From positions 955,027,705-955,091,704 of the forward strand of contig CM062817.1 in the NCBI GenBank assembly GCA_031772625.1: a stretch of DNA of 64,000 bases, given 5' to 3'. A program made the position numbers and the translations under genes. The notes under the pieces are model-generated. The model had not been told where the DNA came from and did no database searches. It was given only the letters and a program-made list of their open reading frames with translations. Positions within the stretch are counted from its first letter, which is position 1, and the number at the start of each line of letters is the position of its first letter. This document shows, in pieces, positions 57,210 to 64,000 of the stretch. This DNA is from Pinus tabuliformis (taxonomy: Eukaryota > Streptophyta > Pinopsida > Pinales > Pinaceae).

Positions 57210-57443
57210 CCTTATTGAATCAATGTTAATAATCTGAATTTCTGTGGAGGACCATTTTTATAAATATTGCCATGACATTTTAAAAAGAAATGTTGGCATC
57301 TATAAATATTTAGAACCTCTACGTAATTCTCTAGAACGCCCCATCATGTCACACATTAGAATAGTTAATAGAAGACCATAATGAAAAATATGTTTGGTAC
57401 CCAAGCCAAGAACAAACTTAATGTGCTTAATAACATAAGACTC

Positions 57444-58301
57444 TGTTGATGCCCCGAAAATCGTTGCAACAACATTGGGGAAACCACCCGGTCCAGACCT
57501 TAGTGCAACTCCTTTTCCGTTTGGGATAGTGGCTCCGACTAGGGGTAATGGGACCAGTTTCCCAGAAATATAGATAAATGGGATGGATGAGTGACTTCTA
57601 TATTATGCTAGCGGTAAGTGATGGACTTATACTATCAGCAAAATATAATAACTAAAATCTATCCCGGGGTCTTATCAATCTTTCAAAGCGTAGCGTTTGA
57701 TAATCTGTGCTTTAAGGTAGGCATATAGATGACTCTAACACTAAAGCATAGAGGTTTAAATCATTTAAGATTGTTCTGCATAATTAGTTATGCAGAATGA
57801 TAATAGCGAATTACTACACCTATTCATTTATATCATTGACACACGCATGAGTAAAAGAGATAACAAATCACAAAACATTCAATAGTGAAATGAAATGAAG
57901 ATTTGCCGTTATATCGCATTCATGTATTCAACAATAGAAAAGATAATAACATAACAATTCATATAAAAGGAAAGAATGCAGATGCAGACAAAAGTACCAT
58001 GTAAGCTGCTTAACAATCCAATGTATCAATCGCTATGTCGTAGTCCTTCCTTCAAACCAGAAAGCATTCCAAACAAGAGACAATAGTGCGCAATTGCATA
58101 AAACAGCCTTCTAATCAAAATTAAGAACCATTGGTCGAGTTTCACAAAAGAATATAGACTGAAGCACAATAGTGCAAACTTCAGCCTTTAAGTCTATTAC
58201 AAAATTTTACGACCCTTTCCAAAACAATGAAAGGGTCTATAAATACTATGCTAATCTAAATATCTAAAAAAAACTGAAAAGCTACTAAATTGGCATTAAC
58301 A
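57444..58301 (-). repeat. Putative 3' LTR of element H
   Basis: 858 bp with inverted ends TGTTGATGCC (57444) and GGCATTAACA (58301), one mismatch in ten. In minus orientation it would end GGGGCATCAACA. TATA-like boxes occur on both strands (TATAAATA at about 58235 on +). The would-be polypurine tract at 58302-58320 is only moderately purine-rich, so the right border is uncertain. Confidence 0.4.
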
Positions 58302-58346
58302 AATATCATCATCTTTTCTGGCGATCTGGCAGTCGGCGGCAATGCT

Positions 58347-59441
58347 TCATTCGGTGGTCTCTTTGCCTTTACTCCTTTGCTGACATATCGCCAGCATTGG
58401 TTCCACTTCTGGTGGAGTGTTGAGACGCGAAGTTAGCTGGGCATCATATGTGGCATCCCGAATGTCGGAAATCAGGTATCGGAGGGCATCTGTTAAACAG
58501 TTGAGGGCCGACCTTTGAGAGTGTGGTTTAATCAGAAAGAGCCAGTATGCGTCGGAGGTTAAAGTATTTACTCCAGCGATTAACCTTCCTTGTTTCTCCA
58601 GATCAGGATAATTTCTCTGCTCAAGCAGGTTTGCTGTTGTTATACTTCCAGGTGTGCACTGGGAGATCAAATTTGCCAGATAGAGTGTGTCGTTGACTAG
58701 ATTGATCATGTTGTTGGCAATCATTTTACATCTTGAGGCCGCCCTTTCCGCTTTCATTACCTGGGTGTTCCACTCCATGAAGAGTATGTCTTTGTACGTT
58801 TCATAAATTCGGGGCAAGTTTGCCGCTTTCCCTTCTTCAGAATCTTGCCACTCAAGATATTCGGATATGGCGTCTTCGGCCTGATCTAGCTCATTTCTGG
58901 CTTTCTCTATCTGCTGACATACTGCTGTGGATGTTTCGCATAATGAATCAGCGTCAGTAAGTTGTCGGCATAAAAGCCTGATCTGAGATATTAATGCGCC
59001 AGTTATTCGAGTTGCCTCTGCTCTGAAGTCGTCAACACTCTGGGCGTCCTTGATACTGTCGAGCTGTGCTGATAGCTGAGCTATTTGCTCATCTTTTGAT
59101 TTCATTATCAGCTCATTCGCCGCTCTTAACTGTGCCAATGTCTCTGACAATATATTCTGCCTCTGGACTGCGTCCTGGTCTGCCTTCTGCTTTTCGGCCT
59201 GCATTTGCTGGGTTAATACATTGTTCTCTTGCCGTTGTGCCAACAACTGCTCTTCTACCTGTGCTGCCTTGTTTTTCGCCTCTATTACTTCTGCCTGTAA
59301 TGCATAAATTTCATGGTCTTTAGTCTTCAACATAAGACTTACCTCTGATGCTTTGTCAATAGTTGCTGCCGAATAAGCTCCCGCGAATTGCGATAGCTTA
59401 GTTAGATCATCGGAGGGGTCCAATTCCCCTTTCCAGACCAC
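58347..59441 (-). CDS. Accessory frame of element H, third segment (coiled-coil protein, 364 aa)
   Basis: Open minus-strand segment in the same frame as the two segments upstream, separated from 59460-61130 by a single TGA (59457-59459). A coiled coil covers about residues 30-145 of the segment (MLKTKDHEIYALQAEVIEAKN, then LAQLRAANELIMKSKDEQIAQL) and is followed by a helical C-terminal domain (CEAST-like zone, then LEQRNYPDLEKQGRLIAGVNTL). No known enzyme motif. Because the segment would begin without an ATG, it is best read as the C-terminus of one long product of about 1,089 codons starting at 61613. Confidence 0.7.
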   Translation of the reverse strand: MVWKGELDPSDDLTKLSQFAGAYSAATIDKASEVSLMLKTKDHEIYALQAEVIEAKNKAAQVEEQLLAQRQENNVLTQQMQAEKQKADQDAVQRQNILSETLAQLRAANELIMKSKDEQIAQLSAQLDSIKDAQSVDDFRAEATRITGALISQIRLLCRQLTDADSLCETSTAVCQQIEKARNELDQAEDAISEYLEWQDSEEGKAANLPRIYETYKDILFMEWNTQVMKAERAASRCKMIANNMINLVNDTLYLANLISQCTPGSITTANLLEQRNYPDLEKQGRLIAGVNTLTSDAYWLFLIKPHSQRSALNCLTDALRYLISDIRDATYDAQLTSRLNTPPEVEPMLAICQQRSKGKETTE

Positions 59442-59456
59442 ATTGCCCGTGACTGT

Positions 59457-61130
59457 TCACTCAGGAGAAATAGAAGGTTGATCAAGCCTTCGTCTCTTCT
59501 TAGAGCGCCTAACAACGGCTCTATGCTTTGGGTTGTAGAAAATATCCAGGGGAGGAATTTCTTCCACCTGGAGATCAATTTGATTGGACGGGTCTTGAGT
59601 GATTACCTCGACATCCTGTGAAATGGGTGGGCCGCTGGTTCTTTCTAGAACCTGAGAAGAAGTAGTATTGGGAGCATTGCTTATTTTAGAGGTGTCCGAG
59701 TCTTTGAAGGCTTCCTTACCACTGATAATGGAATCGAATTGGTTCCATTCTTTAATCAATTTAGGATCGGTGGAGGTTTGCTCATGTTGCTTTTCTTGTT
59801 CTGCCCTCTGCTGCTCCTCTTGTGCTTTCCGTTGCTGCTCCTCCAATTCCTTTTTCTGCCTATCTTCTAGTTCTTTCTTTGCTTTCTCTTCTTCTTTCTT
59901 CTTCCTCTGTTCCTCTATCTCTTTCTGCTTTTTATGCTCTTGTTCCTTCTGTGCCTTTTGCTGCTTTTCTAACTGCTCCTTTCTCTGCCTCTCTACCTGT
60001 AGCTTGTTTTTCCTTTCCTCCTGTTGTTTGTCATGTTCTTTAGTTGTAACAGGAGGTGGACGTATCTGCTGCCGACCAGGCTCGCTTGAGGAAGATGCTG
60101 GGGTTGTGGATAATAAATCTAGAGGCAGAGTTTGCAACCTCTGCTCTCTAAGTTTATTAAACTCAGTTAAAGCCACATCATTGTATCTCATTGCAGCAAG
60201 CTGTTTGGTTTGGCTTATTGAACCAGCACCTGCGAACAGGTCGTCAAACTCATCTTCTTGATGGACAATCTTTGACAGTTTGGCCTGTTCCAGGGCAATG
60301 AAAGCAGTCTTGTTCGGATCGTAGAGTCTGTTTGGGATAGTGGCCAGGGATATCATTTGGAGTTTTGTTGCTTCTTTTTCTGCATGCTTGTAATTAAGTA
60401 GAGTATAAACTCCAATTCTTAAAGGAAAAGAGGGCCAACCTCTTTTCTTCTCCTCTTTGAGAGTTTGTGTGACACTCTCAGACATAATCTGGTAACAGAT
60501 TTCCCGGGCTAACAGTTTGTCTGGGATATATAAAGGGAGAACGTGCGGCCTAGCTTTGCTTCCAAAAACTCTAATATAGGTGAAATGCTCTTCCCCGAAC
60601 CAATTTGCTATGGCTGGTAAGTCAAAAGAAGCTTCATGAGAAATTCTTGGGATGGGTCTGTCGAAAATAGAATAGTGAATGGGCACCATGAAACCATTGC
60701 AAATTTGATACAAATGGTCCTTGTAAGAGGACTTCCACAATTTCCGATGGTACAAATGGATGGGTGTTGGATCATGGGTAGTCCATCTCCAACCGAGGAC
60801 AGGAAACTCAGAATTAAAACACAGGGTATCCATAATGTAAGCAGAGTAATAAAACGGTGGGATTTTCCTTTCGCTGACTATGGTTTTGGCTCTAAATTCA
60901 CGAACAGCTATGACCAACTTATCAGACAGAATAGTGGCCCAATCCATAATTGTACTATTGACAGCCGCTTCTATTAGGGGAACCATGTCAATATGGATAT
61001 TAGCGGAGTCATGTAATCCCCACAATCTACACATCATAATCCCGGCATAACAATAGGGAGAAGCCAAAGAAGCATTGGAGTACTTACCCGAACTTTCATG
61101 CTTGTGTTTGGCTGGGTTCTGCCTCCAATC
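59457..61130 (-). CDS. Accessory frame of element H, central segment
   Basis: Open from directly after the TGA at 61131-61133 to the TGA at 59457-59459, same frame as both neighbours. The N-terminal half is globular (YCYAGIMMCRLWGLHDSANIH, IPPFYYSAYIMDTLCFNSEFP, then VFGSKARPHVLPLYIPDKLL) and matches the second half of the antisense ORF of element G. It is followed by a Gln, Glu and Lys-rich coiled coil of about 70 residues (+ strand about 59780-60010) and a basic cluster RRSKKRRRLDQPS near the end that looks like a nuclear localisation signal. The + strand Ser and Cys-rich frame at 59668-60261 is the shadow of the coiled coil. Function unknown. Confidence 0.7.
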   Translation of the reverse strand, partial: DWRQNPAKHKHESSGKYSNASLASPYCYAGIMMCRLWGLHDSANIHIDMVPLIEAAVNSTIMDWATILSDKLVIAVREFRAKTIVSERKIPPFYYSAYIMDTLCFNSEFPVLGWRWTTHDPTPIHLYHRKLWKSSYKDHLYQICNGFMVPIHYSIFDRPIPRISHEASFDLPAIANWFGEEHFTYIRVFGSKARPHVLPLYIPDKLLAREICYQIMSESVTQTLKEEKKRGWPSFPLRIGVYTLLNYKHAEKEATKLQMISLATIPNRLYDPNKTAFIALEQAKLSKIVHQEDEFDDLFAGAGSISQTKQLAAMRYNDVALTEFNKLREQRLQTLPLDLLSTTPASSSSEPGRQQIRPPPVTTKEHDKQQEERKNKLQVERQRKEQLEKQQKAQKEQEHKKQKEIEEQRKKKEEEKAKKELEDRQKKELEEQQRKAQEEQQRAEQEKQHEQTSTDPKLIKEWNQFDSIISGKEAFKDSDTSKISNAPNTTSSQVLERTSGPPISQDVEVITQDPSNQIDLQVEEIPPLDIFYNPKHRAVVRRSKKRRRLDQPSISPE

Positions 61131-61613
61131 TCAGAGGGGTTCGGATGGTGATTCATTCTCATTCGCGAACTTCTCCACGAAGGCTCTGTTATAGACTAGT
61201 TCCGGTTCAGGCAAATGATACATTCGCCTCAGGTCATCAGGCTTGAACGACCCGAAAATCCTTCCATCCCTTGTATGAAAAGTTCTATCAGTGAGAGGAA
61301 TTTCCTCGATCGCCCAGCGTACCACATCAGTGAAAGGTAGAACCTGCTCTCTTGCTGCTATTCTGTGCAAAAAGGAGTCAGCCAAGTCTTTGAGAGTTGC
61401 ATCAGACTTCCTTTGTTCATCAACGCTAGCCTCTGTCACTGTCTTCGCCGGTTGCTCGGCTTCTAACAGATTATATGTACCCTGCCATGTAGTGCTAGGA
61501 AGACCGGTGCATGTAGTATCTGAGATTAGGCCTTTCTTCGAAACTGTGGTAGCTTGACCTGCAACGGGTGCTGCATTAGAACCCGCAGCCTTCTTGAACT
61601 TCTTCCCCATCAT
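61131..61613 (-). CDS. Accessory frame of element H, first segment with ATG, 160 aa
   Basis: Starts with two consecutive ATGs (61613, 61610) and a basic N-terminus (MMGKKFKKAAG). It continues through FLHRIAAREQVLPFTDVVRWAIEEIPLTDRTFHTRDGRIFGSFKPDDLRRMYHLPEPELVYNR. The last motif parallels YYIPESELVSNR in the element G antisense ORF. It ends at a TGA (61131-61133), after which the same frame stays open, so the stop is either a nonsense mutation (CGA to TGA is likely) or a readthrough site. Confidence 0.7.
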   Translation of the reverse strand: MMGKKFKKAAGSNAAPVAGQATTVSKKGLISDTTCTGLPSTTWQGTYNLLEAEQPAKTVTEASVDEQRKSDATLKDLADSFLHRIAAREQVLPFTDVVRWAIEEIPLTDRTFHTRDGRIFGSFKPDDLRRMYHLPEPELVYNRAFVEKFANENESPSEPL

Positions 61614-62044
61614 TTTCAGGCTTCTCTCGACGGCTGAACTCTACACAAATGCAAGAGAAATCGTAACGAGGAAATAACAATGACAATCCATAATGGGAAA
61701 GATATATCACTTGAAGCGTGGCAAGATTAATTCTAAAAAGGGGCTGCGTATCTAATCATTTAAGAAGACACCGCAGATGCAATGATGGTGATTTTACGAC
61801 CTGCAGCTCCATAAATGACCATTACATCGTCATTAGGCTGAATGACCCCTTAACGCGTGCAACAGATTTTTTAAAGGTCTAATCGTAAGTATTCGTTAAA
61901 TCGAAGTGGCAAAGTTTTAAATACGCATGCATTACCTTATCCCTGCATTTAACGGCATTTTGAAATCTGTGCTTTATCAACCGGATTAAAATATAACTTA
62001 AAGGCTTTGAAAGAATCACCTTTTAAGAACTCTAATCATCGTTA
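61614..62044 (-). other. Upstream region of the element H accessory frame
   Basis: No gene seen. CpG-richer than the rest of the window. Confidence 0.4.
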
Positions 62045-62425
62045 AACGTCATCGCATCGCATTGGGGGTGTGAGTGATACTATCATTTGGGAGCTGTCTT
62101 GGTGAATACCGATTGTGACATCGCATCGAATTAGCGCATGAGCACATTACCAGAGGTATGTCAAATGATATGCCGACTTCCGATTGCGATATCACATCGC
62201 ATCGGGGAAAAGACCTGAGCGTCTTGTGAAAGTGTTTGGGGTTCCGCTGAATACCGATAGCGATATTGCATCGGGTCGGGGCTTATAAGTTAAGGCATTT
62301 TTCACAAGAGGCAGTGCCGATAACCGATCGTCGATATCACATCGCATCGGGGTGTAAGATATGTGCTCTTTTTGTGTGTGCATTGAATACCGCCGATCGC
62401 CGATAGCGATATCGCATCGGCAAGG
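62045..62425. repeat. CpG-rich degenerate tandem repeat, unit about 72 bp
   Basis: Five to six copies of a core like CCGATAGCGATATCGCATCG at about 62104, 62175, 62248, 62319 and 62387, with a partial copy at 62050. The core contains the palindrome GCGATATCGC in the best copy, with spacing of 66-73 bp and poorly conserved sequence between. Confidence 0.8.
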
Positions 62426-63741
62426 ACCAAGGTGATATTTAAATGTGTTTCTCTTGTTATAGCGACATGCGATCTTGCGATTGCTTTTTCGCACTAACCA
62501 AAAATTGCTTGATCATTATTCAAAAAGGCTCTCATTCATAAATTCGTTTGATTATCATACCGTTTTTGAACAAATTCATTAATGCCAATTAAATTTTTAA
62601 AAGGGACCCATTTCATAATGTTAATTGTTTGGAATATAAGTGATATGAAATGGGGGGTTGTTGTAGGGCACAACAATTGGCGATTCGCTGGAAGAACCAG
62701 TTATCTCTGGGACTGCTTTAAAAACACTTAAACTTTTTCAAATAGAATCTCAATCAGAAAAGGAAACTTTCTAATATAACTAGATATCTATTGATTCTGA
62801 ATAAAGCAGAATTCTTCTGTTGACTTCCTTCTTTTGTAAAGATAATAAATGCATTCTAAGTTTTAAAACAGGTCTTTAATGGTTTATAATGGTAAAACAG
62901 AAAACTTTTCCCAAATCAGCTTTTAAAGTAAACTCCTCTGTCATAGGTAGAGCCTCTGCTGCCAGCAAACGTTCATAGTCTCGGCAGGGTTACCTTTTAA
63001 CCATGCTGTTGTCCATTGTTCCATTCACTTAAGAGTGTGATTAAACAGAATGAATTCATCACATATTTTCCATATTTTGAACTTCATTTTTGCTTGAGAT
63101 AAAAAGCCATTGTCCTGGTTTGGTGGCCAGATAATGACAATGCCACTCACGGGTAGTAATCAAACTGAACAAGCTGGCTCGTGATGAGACCCCTTGTCTT
63201 GAAATTTCAAGCCATTACCCTGTTTGATATGCAGTTTTGGTAATGTCAGTTAAATTATTTTCCTATGAACATGGTAAGCAGGCTTGCAATAAGACCTCTT
63301 ATCTTTAATCTTTATATTTTAGAATTACACTCTGAGTAATCATAAACTTTTGGTGAATGGGATGAACAATTGTCTCCTTGAGAGAAAATGGATGACAGGT
63401 TGAGAGTTAAAGATGCTGAAGATGGATTAGCTTCTACTTTAATATAGATAACCTTTGGAGACCAATTTTCTAAAACCCAAAATGATTCATAGCACTTTTT
63501 CGTTTTGAGGGAAGTTTGCAAAGTAAGACTGCGATCTCAAAATAAAAAGATATCTAATTTCCTAGAAATGATCCTTCTTGGTTTAGGATTCTATTATCCA
63601 AAAGCAAATATCGAAAGTGCCCCAGCGAGACAACTTTTGACTACAGCAAAAAGTCAACGGAAGATATCCCACACCCTTATTTTCTACAAATCCTACAAAC
63701 TATAAAAATCTATCAAACTAAAAGGAGAAGGGGTCACCTCC
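62426..63741. other. Untranslated spacer of element H
   Basis: 1.3 kb without supported genes. It includes the hairpin and PBS-like site at 62658-62691. Confidence 0.45.
62658..62691 (+). other. Hairpin followed by PBS-like site
   Basis: TTGTTGT / ACAACAA inverted repeat (62658-62676), preceded by a purine run AAATGGGGGG (62648-62657) and followed by TGGCGATTCGCTGG (62678-62691), which resembles the element G PBS (TGGCGACTCCACTAGG). It could be the end of a + strand LTR plus PBS, or chance. Confidence 0.35.
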
Positions 63742-64000
63742 TCAATTAAAGAATTTCTTTAAGATCAGACCATTAACAGGGAGAGAATCTCTCACCCCTG
63801 ATAAATCTTGCAGTATAAAAGTGGAATGGCCTATCTTTTCACAGATCTGAAATGGTCCAAGCCATAGTTTCTGAAACTTGGAGTGTTTACCTTTGTCTTC
63901 ATGGGCTTTGTCCCATTTCAGAACTAAATCTCCGACTTGGAATTGTTTAGGACTAGATGAGGCTAGATCAAAAGCTGCTTTAATGACTTGCTGATGCTTA
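63742..64000 (-). CDS. Integrase C-terminus of element H, partial
   Basis: Open minus-strand frame entering from beyond the window and stopping at TGA 63742-63744. It shows the C-terminal module of a Ty3/gypsy integrase: QFQVGDLVLKWDKAHEDKGKHSKF, LWLGPFQICEKIGHSTFILQDL and DSLPVNGLILKKFF. The same spacing and words occur in element A (about 8430-8615), so the two belong to one lineage. No damage is visible in the 86 codons present. The rest of pol should lie to the right of the window. Confidence 0.85.
   Translation of the reverse strand, partial: KHQQVIKAAFDLASSSPKQFQVGDLVLKWDKAHEDKGKHSKFQKLWLGPFQICEKIGHSTFILQDLSGVRDSLPVNGLILKKFFN

Larger units (their letters stand above)
56461..57443. other. 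AT-rich spacer with direct repeats and microsatellite
   Basis: Holds a direct repeat (56540-56682 and 57301-57443; shared block AGAACAAACT), a 22-bp minisatellite at 56798-56928 and a TA run at 57143-57207. No gene supported. The second repeat copy ends exactly where the LTR-like end at 57444 begins. Confidence 0.7.
57444..64000 (-). mobile_element. Element H: GC-richer Ty3/gypsy-like region, continues past the window
   Basis: From an LTR-type end (57444) to the window edge. On the minus strand the order is integrase C-terminus (63742-64000), untranslated spacer, 72-bp repeats, long accessory frame (61613-58347), then a putative LTR (58301-57444). The sequence is visibly richer in CpG than the rest, which suggests a younger or less methylation-decayed insert. 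The orientation is not settled: a PBS-like site on the + strand at 62678 would fit a + strand element with a 5.2 kb LTR. Confidence 0.6.

Noticed and set aside
59668..60261. 197-codon + strand frame rich in Ser and Cys
   Set aside because: It is the mirror of the Glu, Lys and Gln-rich coiled-coil codons on the minus strand; composition is explained by that.
62045..62425. CRISPR-like regular spacing of the 72-bp repeats
   Set aside because: Plant retrotransposon context, degenerate cores, spacers not unique by design; an ordinary degenerate tandem repeat.
57444..62675. A single 5.2 kb LTR (TGTTGATGCC...GGGCACAACA) followed by a PBS
   Set aside because: Attractive because of TGGCGATTCGCTGG, but it conflicts with the shorter 858-bp candidate with 10-bp inverted ends and with the minus-strand integrase; kept only as an alternative.

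Overview
This 64 kb window looks like intergenic DNA from a large, AT-rich plant genome. The depth of nesting and the mix of element lineages suggest a gymnosperm such as a conifer, but that is inference. I see no convincing host gene, tRNA, rRNA or bacterial feature. Nearly everything is LTR retrotransposon at different stages of decay, with many in-frame stops that fit C-to-T decay of CAG, CAA, CGA and TGG codons.

Layout. (A) 1-1235 and 7117-8620: decayed + strand Ty3/gypsy pol, split by (1) 1236-7111, a young, apparently complete minus-strand chromovirus with a 1506-codon gag-pol frame, 333-bp LTRs that differ at 4 positions, a PBS, a PPT and a perfect 5-bp target duplication. (B) 9865-12430: diverged two-copy non-coding repeat of about 1.27 kb. 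(C) 13090-16984: Ty1/copia gag remnant and a lone 3' LTR of 1.1 kb. 17432-18600: an unidentified remnant with intron-like structure. (D) 18752-20120 and 30057-31228: an older + strand relative of element 1, split by (E) 20121-30051, a decayed chromovirus with both LTRs and TSD. (F) 32952-54852: a copia element of SIRE-like build, inserted into an unidentified, possibly pararetrovirus-like coding remnant (32705-32950, 54853-56460) and itself split by (G) 37185-49589, a Tat/Ogre-like gypsy element with TSD GATGC. (H) 57444 to the window end: a GC- and CpG-richer region with a 3.3 kb minus-strand frame, a 72-bp repeat array, and an integrase C-terminus at the right edge.

Relative order of events follows from the nesting: G is younger than F, F is younger than the remnant it hit, E is younger than D, and element 1 is younger than A.

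Most unusual signals: (i) in G, about 20 short hairpins at 46240-47470 whose stems all differ yet stay paired, while the loops keep a CTCRTTAAA-like core; (ii) both LTRs of copia F carry about 575 bp homologous to the leader of the Ty3/gypsy element-1 family, starting at its primer-binding site; (iii) G and H appear to encode the same accessory protein family, antisense to pol in G and on the same strand as the neighbouring integrase in H; (iv) a CpG-rich, partly palindromic 72-bp repeat array in H.
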